Positions 8,209 through 16,564 of a stretch of DNA of 64,000 nt are shown here, in pieces. Source of the DNA: Pseudomonas sp. p1(2021b) (GTDB lineage: Bacteria; Pseudomonadota; Gammaproteobacteria; Pseudomonadales; Pseudomonadaceae); assembly GCF_020151015.1 (NCBI RefSeq), contig NZ_CP083746.1, positions 1,003,001-1,067,000 on the forward strand. Reading direction: 5' to 3'. The stretch's first letter is position 1. Each line of letters opens with the position of its first letter. The position numbers and the translations under genes are program-made. The notes below the pieces were generated by a model. It had not been told where the DNA came from and searched no databases. It worked only from the letters and a program-made list of their open reading frames with translations.

Positions 8209-9315
8209 TCAGCCTAGGTCCGCCAACGGGTGCCGCCCTTCCCACACCTTGGCGAAGTGCGCCTCCACCACCGCTGCAGGTACCTGGTCGATATCCGGCC
8301 AGTGCCAGCGCGGCTGGTTATCCTTGTCCAGCAGACGGGCGCGCACGCCTTCGCTGAATTCCGGATGCCGACAGCAGTTCAGGCTCATGGTGTACTCCAT
8401 CTGGAACACCTGGGCCAGCGACAGGTGCCGGGCACGACGGATCTGTTCCCAGACCAGATGCGCCGTTAGCGGGCAACCCTCGTGCAAACGCCGCCCGGCT
8501 TCGGCCAGTAACGGATCCGGGTGCTTGCTCAACCCGGACAAGGCCCGCCATGCGGCGACCGGGTCGGCGACATCGAGCAGTTCGTCGATCGCTTCCCGGC
8601 GCGGTAGCCACTGGGCGTCGGGCAGTTCGGCACAGGCCAGGTGCTGCTCGGCCTTGAGCAGGCTGTTCAGTTGCAGCGCGGTCTGCTCCTGCCAGTTCAG
8701 TTGCAGCAATTCCTCTATCAATGCCTCTTGCTGGTGCTCGCCGAGCAGACGATCGGCCAGGCCCAGGTCCAGGGCGTCGCGGGCGTTGATCGGCGCGCCG
8801 GTCAAGCCCAGGAACAGGCCGAGCTTGCCCGGCAGGCGGGCGAGGAACCAGCTGGCGCCGACATCGGGATACAGGCCGATGCTGATTTCCGGCATGGCCA
8901 GCCGGCTGCTGGGCGTGACGATGCGTACCCCGGCGCCTTGCAGCAGGCCCATGCCTCCGCCCAGCACGTGGCCGTGCCCCCAGCACAGCAAGGGCTTGGG
9001 GTAGGTGTGCAGGCGGTGGTCGAGCCGGTACTCGGCAGCGAAGAAGGTGGCGGCCAGAGGGGGTACGCTGCCGGGGTGCTCGCGGCACGCATGCACCAGG
9101 GCTCGTACATCGCCGCCGGCGCAAAAGGCCTTGGGCCCGTTGCCGCGCAGCAATACGCAGACGATGCCCGGGTTTTCGGCCCAGGCGTGCAGGTGTTGGT
9201 CGAGCACTTCGATCATCGGCAGGCTCAAGGCATTGAGCGCCTTGGGCGCATCCAGGGTGGCGATGCCGATGCGCGCGCCATCGACTCCGGTGAGTACCTC
9301 GCATTGAATGGACAT
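8209..9315 (-). CDS. Enoyl-CoA hydratase/isomerase family protein (3-hydroxyisobutyryl-CoA hydrolase-like)
   Basis: This 368-residue crotonase-fold protein starts at the ATG at 9315, preceded by GAGGTTACCC; an upstream ATG at 9366 lacks such a site. The oxyanion-hole segments AFCAGGDVRAL and HGHVLGGGMGL are clear, and EISIGLYPDVG carries the Glu/Asp pair typical of the 3-hydroxyisobutyryl-CoA hydrolase branch. The length, about 100 residues beyond simple enoyl-CoA hydratases, also fits that branch. A role in valine breakdown is possible. There are no pathway neighbours here, so the substrate stays open. Confidence 0.8.
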   Translation of the reverse strand: MSIQCEVLTGVDGARIGIATLDAPKALNALSLPMIEVLDQHLHAWAENPGIVCVLLRGNGPKAFCAGGDVRALVHACREHPGSVPPLAATFFAAEYRLDHRLHTYPKPLLCWGHGHVLGGGMGLLQGAGVRIVTPSSRLAMPEISIGLYPDVGASWFLARLPGKLGLFLGLTGAPINARDALDLGLADRLLGEHQQEALIEELLQLNWQEQTALQLNSLLKAEQHLACAELPDAQWLPRREAIDELLDVADPVAAWRALSGLSKHPDPLLAEAGRRLHEGCPLTAHLVWEQIRRARHLSLAQVFQMEYTMSLNCCRHPEFSEGVRARLLDKDNQPRWHWPDIDQVPAAVVEAHFAKVWEGRHPLADLG

Positions 9316-9441
9316 GGGTAACCTCGCGTACGTCATCGCACAAGTATGGACCCCACGGGTGATCATGCCGGTCGTCGGTCGGATCGATTGACAAGGCCGG
9401 GCAGCTTACCTAGTGTCGCGCCATTGTTTACGGATGGCCTC

Positions 9442-10134
9442 ATGACTGACGACGATCGCATCAAGCTCGAGCCCGGTTGGAAAGCCGCGTTGCGCGCCGA
9501 GTTCGACCAACCCTACATGCAACAGCTGCGCGAATTCCTGCGCCAGGAATATGCGGCCGGCAAGGAGATCTACCCGCCTGGGCCGATGATCTTCAATGCC
9601 CTGAACTCCACGCCGCTGGACAAAGTGAAGGTGGTCATCCTCGGCCAGGACCCGTATCACGGCCCGGGCCAGGCCCATGGCCTGTGCTTCTCGGTGCAGC
9701 CGGGGGTGCCCACGCCGCCATCGCTGGTCAATATCTACAAGGAACTGCACCGCGACCTCAACCTGCCGATCCCCAGCCATGGCTACCTGCAAAGCTGGGC
9801 CGAGCAGGGGGTGTTGCTGCTCAACACCACCATGACCGTACAGCGTGGCAACGCTGCCTCCCATGCCAATGCGGGTTGGCAGCCGTTCACCGACAGGGTC
9901 ATCCAGGTGGTCAGCGAGCAGTGCGAGAACGTGGTGTTTCTGTTGTGGGGGTCTCATGCCCAGAGCAAGCAGAAGCTGATCGATGGCACCAAGCACCTGG
10001 TGCTCAAGTCAGTGCACCCTTCGCCGTTGTCGGCGTACCGCGGGTTCTTCGGTTGCGGGCATTTCAGCCGGACCAACAGCTTCCTCGAGCAGCGAGGGTT
10101 GGCACCGATCGACTGGGCGTTGCCACCGCTTTAA
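9442..10134 (+). CDS. ung: Uracil-DNA glycosylase
   Basis: This 230-residue family 1 uracil-DNA glycosylase starts base-excision repair by removing uracil from DNA. The water-activating loop [14 protein letters not shown] carries the catalytic Asp70, and the Leu-intercalation motif [10 protein letters not shown] with its conserved His is near the C-terminus. The upstream ATG at 9434 runs into a stop at once, so the ATG at 9442 is the start. The gene is single and divergent from the enoyl-CoA hydratase gene. It is followed by a strong hairpin shared with the convergent transporter gene. Confidence 0.97.
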   Translation: MTDDDRIKLEPGWKAALRAEFDQPYMQQLREFLRQEYAAGKEIYPPGPMIFNALNSTPLDKVKVVILGQDPYHGPGQAHGLCFSVQPGVPTPPSLVNIYKELHRDLNLPIPSHGYLQSWAEQGVLLLNTTMTVQRGNAASHANAGWQPFTDRVIQVVSEQCENVVFLLWGSHAQSKQKLIDGTKHLVLKSVHPSPLSAYRGFFGCGHFSRTNSFLEQRGLAPIDWALPPL

Positions 10135-10150
10135 ACACTGCGTTGGCCTT

Positions 10151-10196
10151 TTCGCGGGTAAACCCACATTGGCCTAGGTGGGGATTTACCCGCGAA
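10151..10196. terminator. Bidirectional terminator/REP-like hairpin
   Basis: TTCGCGGGTAAACCC (10151-10165) pairs with GGGATTTACCCGCGAA (10181-10196), apart from one bulged base. It lies between convergent ung and the AbrB-type gene. The same 5' sequence recurs at 41798, so it is also a repeat family. Confidence 0.65.
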
Positions 10197-10211
10197 GCTG
10201 TTTGCACCAAA

Positions 10212-11243
10212 TCATGATTGGCCAGCGTTCCAGCGCTGGAACAGGGGCTCGGCAAGAAACAGCACGAACAACAGCCGCATCATCTGTAACGCCGTCACCA
10301 ATGGCACCGACAGTTGCAGAGTCTCCGCCGTCAGGCTCATCTCGGCGATGCCCCCGGGCATCATCCCCAGTGTCAGCGAACGCAGGTCCAGTTGCGTCAT
10401 CACGCTCAAGGCCCAGGCCGCGCTGGCGGCAACCAGCATGCACAGGAAGGTCGCCAGCAAGGTGCGCCCCAGGAATGACGGCGCCCGGCGGAAGAATGCC
10501 CGGTTGAAATGGCAGGCCAGGCCGCTGCCGATCAGCCACTGGCCGATTTGGCTGGCACCATTGGGCAGGCCGATCTGCAGGTTGCCGGCCAGGCTCACAC
10601 TGGCCGCGACCAGCAATGGCCCGAACAGCCAGGGGTTGGGCTGGCGCAGGCGCTGCCAGGCCAGGGCGACCAGTACGCCAAGCGGTGCGATCAACGCCAG
10701 CCAGCCCCAACTGACACTGCCCGAATGGCTCAGCGGTACGCCATCGCCGAGCAGGAACTTGAACAGCGCCGGTATGCACAGCACCACCGCCAGTACCCGC
10801 AGGCTCTGGGCTGCAGCTACCTGGCTGATCACCGCGCCATTGCGCGCACCGAGGTTGACCATCTCCCCCGCACCACCCGGCATGCTGGCGAAGAACGCTG
10901 TGGCGCGGTCTTCCCCGGTGCGCCGCAGCAGCCAAACGCTGATCACGCTGGAGCAGGTGGTGAACAAGGCACCGAACAGGATCAGGGCGAAATGGCTGGC
11001 AACCTGCTCGATTACCGCCGGGGTGAAGTGCAGGCCGATGCCGATACCGATGATCCATTGGCCGCATTTGCGGCCGTTGGGGATTTCCGTGAGCTGCCAG
11101 GGCGTCAGGCAGCGCACCAGGATGATCGCCAGCAGTGAGCCGACCATCCATGGCAGCGGCCAGCCGACCAAGCTTGCGAGCAACCCGCCCGCAAGGCCGA
11201 CCAGCCCGGTCGCCCAGAACAGCGGCAACGACCGATCAGGCAT
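10212..11243 (-). CDS. AbrB family membrane protein
   Basis: This 343-residue integral membrane protein consists almost entirely of hydrophobic helices in two halves, each carrying a GGAGEM/GGIAEM signature (MPGGAGEMVNLGA and MPGGIAEMSLTAE). This internal duplication is the hallmark of the AbrB/PF05145 family, sometimes called putative ammonia monooxygenase without evidence for that activity. Its start overlaps the end of tctA by eight bases, so it is translated with the tricarboxylate transporter. It may be an accessory transporter, but nothing in the sequence proves a substrate. Confidence 0.8.
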   Translation of the reverse strand: MPDRSLPLFWATGLVGLAGGLLASLVGWPLPWMVGSLLAIILVRCLTPWQLTEIPNGRKCGQWIIGIGIGLHFTPAVIEQVASHFALILFGALFTTCSSVISVWLLRRTGEDRATAFFASMPGGAGEMVNLGARNGAVISQVAAAQSLRVLAVVLCIPALFKFLLGDGVPLSHSGSVSWGWLALIAPLGVLVALAWQRLRQPNPWLFGPLLVAASVSLAGNLQIGLPNGASQIGQWLIGSGLACHFNRAFFRRAPSFLGRTLLATFLCMLVAASAAWALSVMTQLDLRSLTLGMMPGGIAEMSLTAETLQLSVPLVTALQMMRLLFVLFLAEPLFQRWNAGQS

Positions 11244-12750
11244 CGGCCATCGCCCGGCGTTGCAGGCTGCGCTTGCGCCAGATGCGCAGCAGCGGCAGGG
11301 TCAGCATGCACAGGGTCAGCACCCAGACGCCCATGCTGATCGGGCTCGACCAGAGGATGCCCAGTTCGCCATTGGAGATCGACAGGGCGCGGCGCAGGTT
11401 CTGCTCCATCAGCCCTCCGAGGATGAAGCCCAGCAGGATCGGCGACAGCGGGAAGTCCAGCTTGCGCAGGATGTAGCCCATGATGCCGATGCCGACCATC
11501 AGGAACAGGTCGAAGGTGGTGGCATGCACGGCGTACACGCCGATCCCGGTGATGATGGCGATCACTGGCACCAGGGCCCAGTTCGGCACCGCGAGGATAC
11601 GGGTGAAGATGCGGATCATCGGGATGTTGAGGATCACCAGCATGATGTTGGCGACGAACAGCGAGGCGATCAGGCCCCAGACGATATCCGGTTGCTGTTG
11701 GAACAGCAGTGGGCCGGGGGTGATGTTGTACAGGGTCAGCGCGCCGATCATCACGGCGGTGGTGCCCGAACCCGGGACGCCCAGGGTCAGCATCGGCACC
11801 AGGGCGCCACAGCAGGAAGCGCCGATGGCCGTTTCCGGAGCCGCCAGGCCGCGGGCATCGCCTTTGCCGAACTTGCCCTTGTCACCGGCGATGCGCTTCT
11901 CGGTCATGTACGCCACGGCACTGGCCAGGGTGGCACCGGCACCGGGCAGCACGCCCATGACAAAACCGAGCAGGCCGCAGCGCAGGTTCACAAGGAACAC
12001 CGAGGCCGCTTCCTTGACGTTGAACAGCATACGCCCGGTGGCTTTGACCGCCTGGTGACCGTGGTGGGTCTTTTCCAGCAGCAGGAGGATTTCGCTGATG
12101 GAGAACAGGCCCAGCACCAGTACCACGAACTGGATGCCGTCGGCCAGGTGCACGCTGTCGCCGGTGAAGCGGTACACGCCGCTGTTGGCATCGATGCCGA
12201 CGCTGGAGAGGAACAGGCCGATCAACGCGGCGATGAAGGTCTTCAGCGGTTTGTCGCCGGCCATGCCGCCCAGGGCGACGATGGCGAACACCATCAACAC
12301 GAAGTATTCCGCGGGGCCGAAGGCGATTGCCCATTTCGCCAGCAGCGGCGCGAACAGCACCATGCCGCAGGTGGCGATCAAGGCGCCGATGAACGAACTC
12401 CACGCCGACAGCGACAGGGCAACGCCGGCCAGGCCCTGGCGGGCCATGGGGTAGCCGTCGAGGGTGGTCATCACGGTGGAGGCTTCGCCAGGGATGTTGA
12501 GCAGGATCGAGCTGATGCGCCCGCCGTACTCGCAGCCCAGGTAGACCGCGGCCAGCAGGATCAGCGCCGATTCCGGGGGCAGGCCCAGGGCGAAGGCGAT
12601 GGGGATCAGCAGGGCCACGCCATTGATCGGGCCCAAGCCCGGCAGCAGGCCGACCACGGTGCCGATCAGGGTGCCGGTCAGGGCCGTGGCCAGGTTGTAT
12701 GGGCTCAGGGCGACGCCGAAGCCCTGGCCCAGGTAGCTCAAGGTATCCAT
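11236..12750 (-). CDS. tctA: Tripartite tricarboxylate transporter large permease TctA
   Basis: This 504-residue polytopic inner-membrane protein has the glycine-rich family motifs LLPGLGPINGVAL near residue 37 and GVLPGAGATLAS near residue 260. TctA forms the main channel of the TctABC uptake system and moves citrate-like tricarboxylates with a cation gradient. It follows tctB with three bases between the genes and overlaps the AbrB gene at its 3' end. The length is standard. Confidence 0.93.
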   Translation of the reverse strand: MDTLSYLGQGFGVALSPYNLATALTGTLIGTVVGLLPGLGPINGVALLIPIAFALGLPPESALILLAAVYLGCEYGGRISSILLNIPGEASTVMTTLDGYPMARQGLAGVALSLSAWSSFIGALIATCGMVLFAPLLAKWAIAFGPAEYFVLMVFAIVALGGMAGDKPLKTFIAALIGLFLSSVGIDANSGVYRFTGDSVHLADGIQFVVLVLGLFSISEILLLLEKTHHGHQAVKATGRMLFNVKEAASVFLVNLRCGLLGFVMGVLPGAGATLASAVAYMTEKRIAGDKGKFGKGDARGLAAPETAIGASCCGALVPMLTLGVPGSGTTAVMIGALTLYNITPGPLLFQQQPDIVWGLIASLFVANIMLVILNIPMIRIFTRILAVPNWALVPVIAIITGIGVYAVHATTFDLFLMVGIGIMGYILRKLDFPLSPILLGFILGGLMEQNLRRALSISNGELGILWSSPISMGVWVLTLCMLTLPLLRIWRKRSLQRRAMADA

Positions 12751-12753
12751 GTG

Positions 12754-13212
12754 TCAGTTCTCCAGTACGTCCAGCAGGCCGAGGGGCAGGGGCACATCCA
12801 TCATGCGGTCGAACAGCCAGTACAGCAGCAGGCTCATGGCAGCGACCACGATTGCGCTGTGCAGCCAGCGCCCGCCATACAGCCTGGCCATGGGCACGCC
12901 GACCAGGATGGCGCTGAGGATGAAGCCCAGGGGCTCGAAGGTGCTGGCGAAGACCAGTAGCAGGCCGATGCAGGCGACGATCTTGACCAGGCTCTCGCGG
13001 TCGAGCTCCGGCTCGTCGTCCTTGCGCACGATCGGCGTTGGGCGAATGGCCAGGTAGAGCAAGGCCAGGCCCATCAGCCCGAGCATCAGCAGGGGGTAGG
13101 CACGGGGGCCTACCGGCTCATAGGAAAACGCGGCCTGGTAGGGCCAGGCCATTACGGCCAGGGCGGCGCATACCGCCAGCAGGGCCAGGGCGAAAACGCG
13201 TTGCAGGATCAT
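12754..13212 (-). CDS. tctB: Tripartite tricarboxylate transporter small permease TctB
   Basis: This 152-residue protein has four predicted membrane helices and matches TctB in size and layout (start MILQRVFALALLAVCA). The ATG at 13212 is preceded by GAGGAT; a longer frame would run into the REP repeat and is rejected. TctB is the small membrane partner of TctA. A REP pair separates it from tctC upstream, which may stabilise or attenuate the transcript between binding protein and permeases. Confidence 0.9.
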   Translation of the reverse strand: MILQRVFALALLAVCAALAVMAWPYQAAFSYEPVGPRAYPLLMLGLMGLALLYLAIRPTPIVRKDDEPELDRESLVKIVACIGLLLVFASTFEPLGFILSAILVGVPMARLYGGRWLHSAIVVAAMSLLLYWLFDRMMDVPLPLGLLDVLEN

Positions 13213-13253
13213 GAAGAAATCCTCGTTGTCTGTCGGCAAGACGCGGCCCCTTG

Positions 13254-13370
13254 TGTAGGAGCGGCCTTGTGCCGCGAAAGGGCCGCGCAGCGGCCCCAAG
13301 TCCCGAGCGATACCGCGTCAATCGCCGGGGCTGCCATGCAGCCCTTTCGCGGCACAAGGCCGCTCCTACA
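13254..13370. repeat. REP pair (inverted) between tctC and tctB
   Basis: TGTAGGAGCGGCCTTGTGCC at 13254 is mirrored by an inverted copy ending in CGCTCCTACA at 13370. The two copies face each other around a 50-base centre that also holds GC-rich dyads. The pair can fold into a long stem within the tct transcript. Confidence 0.85.
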
Positions 13371-13391
13371 GGGGGAGCGGCGCAAGGCAGG

Positions 13392-14372
13392 TCATTGGAT
13401 CAGGCCGAATTCCCGGGCCAGCGCCTTGTAGTCGGCGACCTGTTTCTTCACGTAGGTGTCCAGCTCCTGGCCAGTCATGGCGAACGGGAAGAGCTCGCGC
13501 TGGTCGCGCAGCTTGGCGAAGTCCTCGGAGGCCAGCAGCTTGTCGAACGAGGCCTTCCACCAGGCGTAGTCCTCCTCGCTGACCTTCGGCCCCAGGTAGA
13601 AGCCGCGTACCACCGGCCAGACGATGTCGTAGCCCTGCTCCTTGGCGGTGGGGATGTCCTTCATTTCCGGCTCGTCCAGGCGGTTTTCGGCGAACACCGC
13701 GAGGATGCGCATGTCACCGCTCTGGATGTGCGGCATGGAGTCGGAGATGTCGGTGGAGCCCACCTGGATGTGCCCGCCCAGCAGCGCGGTGGCGATTTCG
13801 CCGCCGCCTTCCAGGGCTACATAGCGCAGGTCGCGCGGGTTGATGCCGGCGGCCTTGGCGATCAACGCGGTCTGCATCCAGTCCTGGCTGCCGACGGTGC
13901 CGCCGGAACCGATCACCACCTTACTCGGGTCTTTCTTCAGGGCGGCGACCAGGTCGTCGAGGGTCTTGAAGGGGGAATCGCTCTTGACTGCGATGGCGCC
14001 GTAGCTGGTGCCGACGGCGGCGAGCCATTTGACGGCGTTCTCGTCGAAGCGGCCGAACTTGCCCTGGGCCAGGTTCAGCAGCGAACCGCTGGACCAGGCC
14101 ACCAGGGTGCCGGCGTCGGCCGGGCGCTGGGCGACCACGGCGTTGTAGGCCACCGCGCCGACACCGCCGGGCATGTAGGTCACGCGCATGGGCTTGGACA
14201 GGATCTTCTCGTTGACCAGGGCGCTTTGCACCAGTTTGCAGGTCAGGTCGAAACCGCCGCCGGGCGAGGCCGGGGCGATGCATTCAGGGCGTTTCGGTTC
14301 GGCGGCCAAAGCGTTGCCGGCCAGCAGCAGGCAGCCGGTTGCGAGGACGAGGCGGCGCAGTGAAAAGGTCAT
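13392..14372 (-). CDS. tctC: Tricarboxylate-binding periplasmic protein TctC (Bug family)
   Basis: This 326-residue periplasmic solute-binding protein has a signal peptide (residues 1-23, ending NALA), followed by the Bug-family ligand loop IAPASPGGGFDLTCKL. It captures citrate or related tricarboxylates for TctAB. It is transcribed before tctB and tctA and after opdH. The short gap from opdH holds an A-rich motif, AATAACAACAA, just upstream of GGAG and the start codon, which suggests Hfq/Crc control. Confidence 0.92.
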   Translation of the reverse strand: MTFSLRRLVLATGCLLLAGNALAAEPKRPECIAPASPGGGFDLTCKLVQSALVNEKILSKPMRVTYMPGGVGAVAYNAVVAQRPADAGTLVAWSSGSLLNLAQGKFGRFDENAVKWLAAVGTSYGAIAVKSDSPFKTLDDLVAALKKDPSKVVIGSGGTVGSQDWMQTALIAKAAGINPRDLRYVALEGGGEIATALLGGHIQVGSTDISDSMPHIQSGDMRILAVFAENRLDEPEMKDIPTAKEQGYDIVWPVVRGFYLGPKVSEEDYAWWKASFDKLLASEDFAKLRDQRELFPFAMTGQELDTYVKKQVADYKALAREFGLIQ

Positions 14373-14390
14373 CGTCTTTCTCCGTGAGCG

Positions 14391-14401
14391 TTGTTGTTAT
14401 T
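14391..14401 (-). promoter_or_regulatory. Candidate Hfq/Crc (catabolite repression) motif, tctC leader
   Basis: On the minus strand the sequence reads AATAACAACAA, 18 bases before the tctC ATG. It contains two overlapping matches to AANAANAA, the A-rich motif through which Hfq and Crc repress translation in Pseudomonas. The assignment follows from motif and position only. Confidence 0.55.
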
Positions 14402-14404
14402 GGG

Positions 14405-15694
14405 TTACCACAGAGCCACGCTGTAGCTCACCAGCAGTCGCACTTCGTCGGCATCGCGGGCGAAGTTGGAGCGGAAGGTGGCATTGCGCAGGCGTACGGC
14501 GACGTCCTTCAACGGGCCGCTTTGTACCACGTACTTGAACTCGGTGTTGCGTTCCCACTCCTTGCCTTCGCTGCCGTCGGCGCGGCTGACATTGTCGCCG
14601 CTGATGTAGCGGGTCATGAAGGTCAGGCCGGGGATGCCCAGGGCGGCGAAGTTGTAGTCGTAGCGGGCCTGCCAGGAGCGCTCGTCGGCACCGGCGAAGT
14701 CGTTGATCTGGACGAAGTTGACCAGGTACGGGTCGGCCCCGTCGACATAGGGGAAGGCGCTGTCGCCGGACAGGTGCTGGTAGGCAGCGCTGAATTTGTG
14801 CCCGCCCAGGGCATAGCTGAGCATGCCGTTGACCGTGGTGTTGTCGATGTCGCCGGCCTTGGCCTGGCCTGCATCGTCGCTGACCGCCAGGCGCAGGTCG
14901 GCGCCGAAGGTGCCCGGGCCCCACGGCTGGGTCGCGACCATGCCGAGGAAGTGCTGGCGATAGATGTCGTCGAGCTGGGCGAAGTGGTAGCTGCCGGTGA
15001 TGCGGTCGGTGAACTGGTAGTCCAGGCCCCCGGTGTCGAAATGATCGGCGCTGAAGGTACCGCCGAAGCGGCCGTTCTTGTTGTTGAGGGCCAGGTCTTC
15101 CCAGTTGGTGTCGTTGCGGTCCTTGGCCTTCTCCAGGCGCGCGCCGGTGAAGGTCAGGCCCTTGATCTCCTTGGAGGTGAGCAGGCCACCTTCGAAGGTC
15201 TGCGGCAGGATGCGCCCATCGTTGGGCTGCAGGGTCGGCAATTCGGGGATCAGCGTGCCGATCTTCAGTTCGGTCTTGGAGACCTTGACCTTGCCGGTCA
15301 GGCCGAGCTTGGAGTACTCGTCGGCGGCCTTGCCGTCGTCATGGGTGGGCAGCAGGCCGCTGTCGGTGCGGTCGGGGCTGGAGTCGAGCTTGATGCCCAG
15401 CATCCCCAGGGCGTCCAGGCCAAACCCGACGGTCCCTTCGGTGTAGCCGGACTCGAAGTTGAGCATGAAACCCTGGGCCCATTCGTCGCGCTTGGACTGC
15501 TGGCTGCTGGTGCCGTCGCGGAAGTCGCGATTGAAGTACATGTTACGGGTTTCGAAGGTGGCCGTGCTGTCTTCGAAGAAGGCGGCCTGGCTCATCGGGG
15601 CGACACCGGCGAGGGCGACGGCGCTGGCGATGATGGAAGGGCGTACGGACGGGGAACGGGTAGGCGCGAGGGCCTGAGGCTGCGTGGACAGCAT
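14405..15694 (-). CDS. opdH: OprD-family porin, OpdH-type tricarboxylate channel
   Basis: This 429-residue outer-membrane protein has an N-terminal leader ending near residue 37 (PMSQA). It has the usual OprD features: an FFEDSTATFETRNMYFNRDF start of the barrel, alternating aromatic strands, and a C-terminal aromatic residue (SVALW). The gene heads the tctC-tctB-tctA cluster and is divergent from tctDE. OpdH is the member of the family known to admit cis-aconitate and other tricarboxylates. The OpdH label depends on this context. Confidence 0.87.
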   Translation of the reverse strand: MLSTQPQALAPTRSPSVRPSIIASAVALAGVAPMSQAAFFEDSTATFETRNMYFNRDFRDGTSSQQSKRDEWAQGFMLNFESGYTEGTVGFGLDALGMLGIKLDSSPDRTDSGLLPTHDDGKAADEYSKLGLTGKVKVSKTELKIGTLIPELPTLQPNDGRILPQTFEGGLLTSKEIKGLTFTGARLEKAKDRNDTNWEDLALNNKNGRFGGTFSADHFDTGGLDYQFTDRITGSYHFAQLDDIYRQHFLGMVATQPWGPGTFGADLRLAVSDDAGQAKAGDIDNTTVNGMLSYALGGHKFSAAYQHLSGDSAFPYVDGADPYLVNFVQINDFAGADERSWQARYDYNFAALGIPGLTFMTRYISGDNVSRADGSEGKEWERNTEFKYVVQSGPLKDVAVRLRNATFRSNFARDADEVRLLVSYSVALW

Positions 15695-15709
15695 CGTCGA
15701 TGACTCCGT

Positions 15710-15717
15710 TTATTGTT
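15710..15717 (-). promoter_or_regulatory. Candidate Hfq/Crc motif, opdH leader
   Basis: AACAATAA on the minus strand matches AANAANAA and lies 15 bases before the opdH ATG, next to the CGGAG ribosome binding site. The same kind of motif occurs before tctC and before the amino-acid permease at 54187. Confidence 0.5.
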
Positions 15718-15892
15718 CTTATCGGTGCACCTTGCTGGTGCTTTGTTCGGCGCGCGGGGCGACCGTGGTGCGATGCTAGGTAATGAACCTTTCGCTAACC
15801 TTTCAGCGTGAAAGGTTTGCCGCGAGGGCTTCACAGGCCCCCCGACGGCGGTACACTCCGCGGCAAAGCCCCACCCGAGCAGGGAGAATCCG

Positions 15893-16564
15893 ATGCGTGT
15901 GTTGCTGGTCGAAGACCACCTGCAACTGGCCGAAAGCGTGGCCCAGGCCCTCAAGAGCCATGGCCTGACCGTGGACGTGCTGCACGATGGTGTGGCCGCC
16001 GACCTGGCCCTGGCCAGCGAGGACTATGCCGTGGCCGTGCTCGATGTCGGCCTGCCGCGCATGGACGGCTTCGAGGTGCTGGCGCGCCTGCGCGGTCGCG
16101 GCAAGACCTTGCCGGTGCTGATGCTTACCGCGCGTAGCGACGTCAAGGACCGGGTGCACGGCCTGAATCTGGGGGCCGACGATTACCTGGCCAAACCCTT
16201 CGAGCTGACCGAACTGGAGGCGCGGGTGAAGGCCCTGCTGCGGCGCAGTGTGCTGGGCGGCGAACGCCAGCAGCGCTGCGGCCCGCTGGTCTACGACCTC
16301 GATACCCGTCGTTTCACCCTGGAGGGCGATGCCCTGACCCTCACCCAGCGCGAGCAGAGCGTGCTCGAGGCGCTGATCGCCCGCCCGGGCCGGGTGATGA
16401 GCAAGGAGCAACTGGCCGCCCAAGTGTTCGGCCTGGACGAGGAGGCCAGCCCGGATGCCATCGAGATCTACATCCATCGCCTGCGCAAGAAGCTCGATGG
16501 TCACCCGGTCGCCATCGTCACCTTCCGCGGGCTTGGCTACCTGCTCGAGCACCGCGATGCGTGA
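15893..16564 (+). CDS. tctD: Response regulator TctD
   Basis: This 223-residue OmpR/PhoB-type response regulator has a receiver domain with the acidic pair ED at residues 7-8, the phosphoacceptor Asp in AVLDVGLPRMDGFEV and Lys in GADDYLAKPFEL. The C-terminal winged helix contains DAIEIYIHRLRKKLDG. It is divergent from opdH and overlaps tctE by eight bases. TctD is expected to switch on tricarboxylate uptake genes when TctE senses the substrate. Confidence 0.92.
   Translation: MRVLLVEDHLQLAESVAQALKSHGLTVDVLHDGVAADLALASEDYAVAVLDVGLPRMDGFEVLARLRGRGKTLPVLMLTARSDVKDRVHGLNLGADDYLAKPFELTELEARVKALLRRSVLGGERQQRCGPLVYDLDTRRFTLEGDALTLTQREQSVLEALIARPGRVMSKEQLAAQVFGLDEEASPDAIEIYIHRLRKKLDGHPVAIVTFRGLGYLLEHRDA

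Noticed and set aside
10348..12960. 870-residue open frame on the plus strand
   Set aside because: It runs antisense to the AbrB-type gene, tctA and part of tctB, with low-complexity Gln/Ala/Gly-rich translation typical of GC-rich antisense frames.
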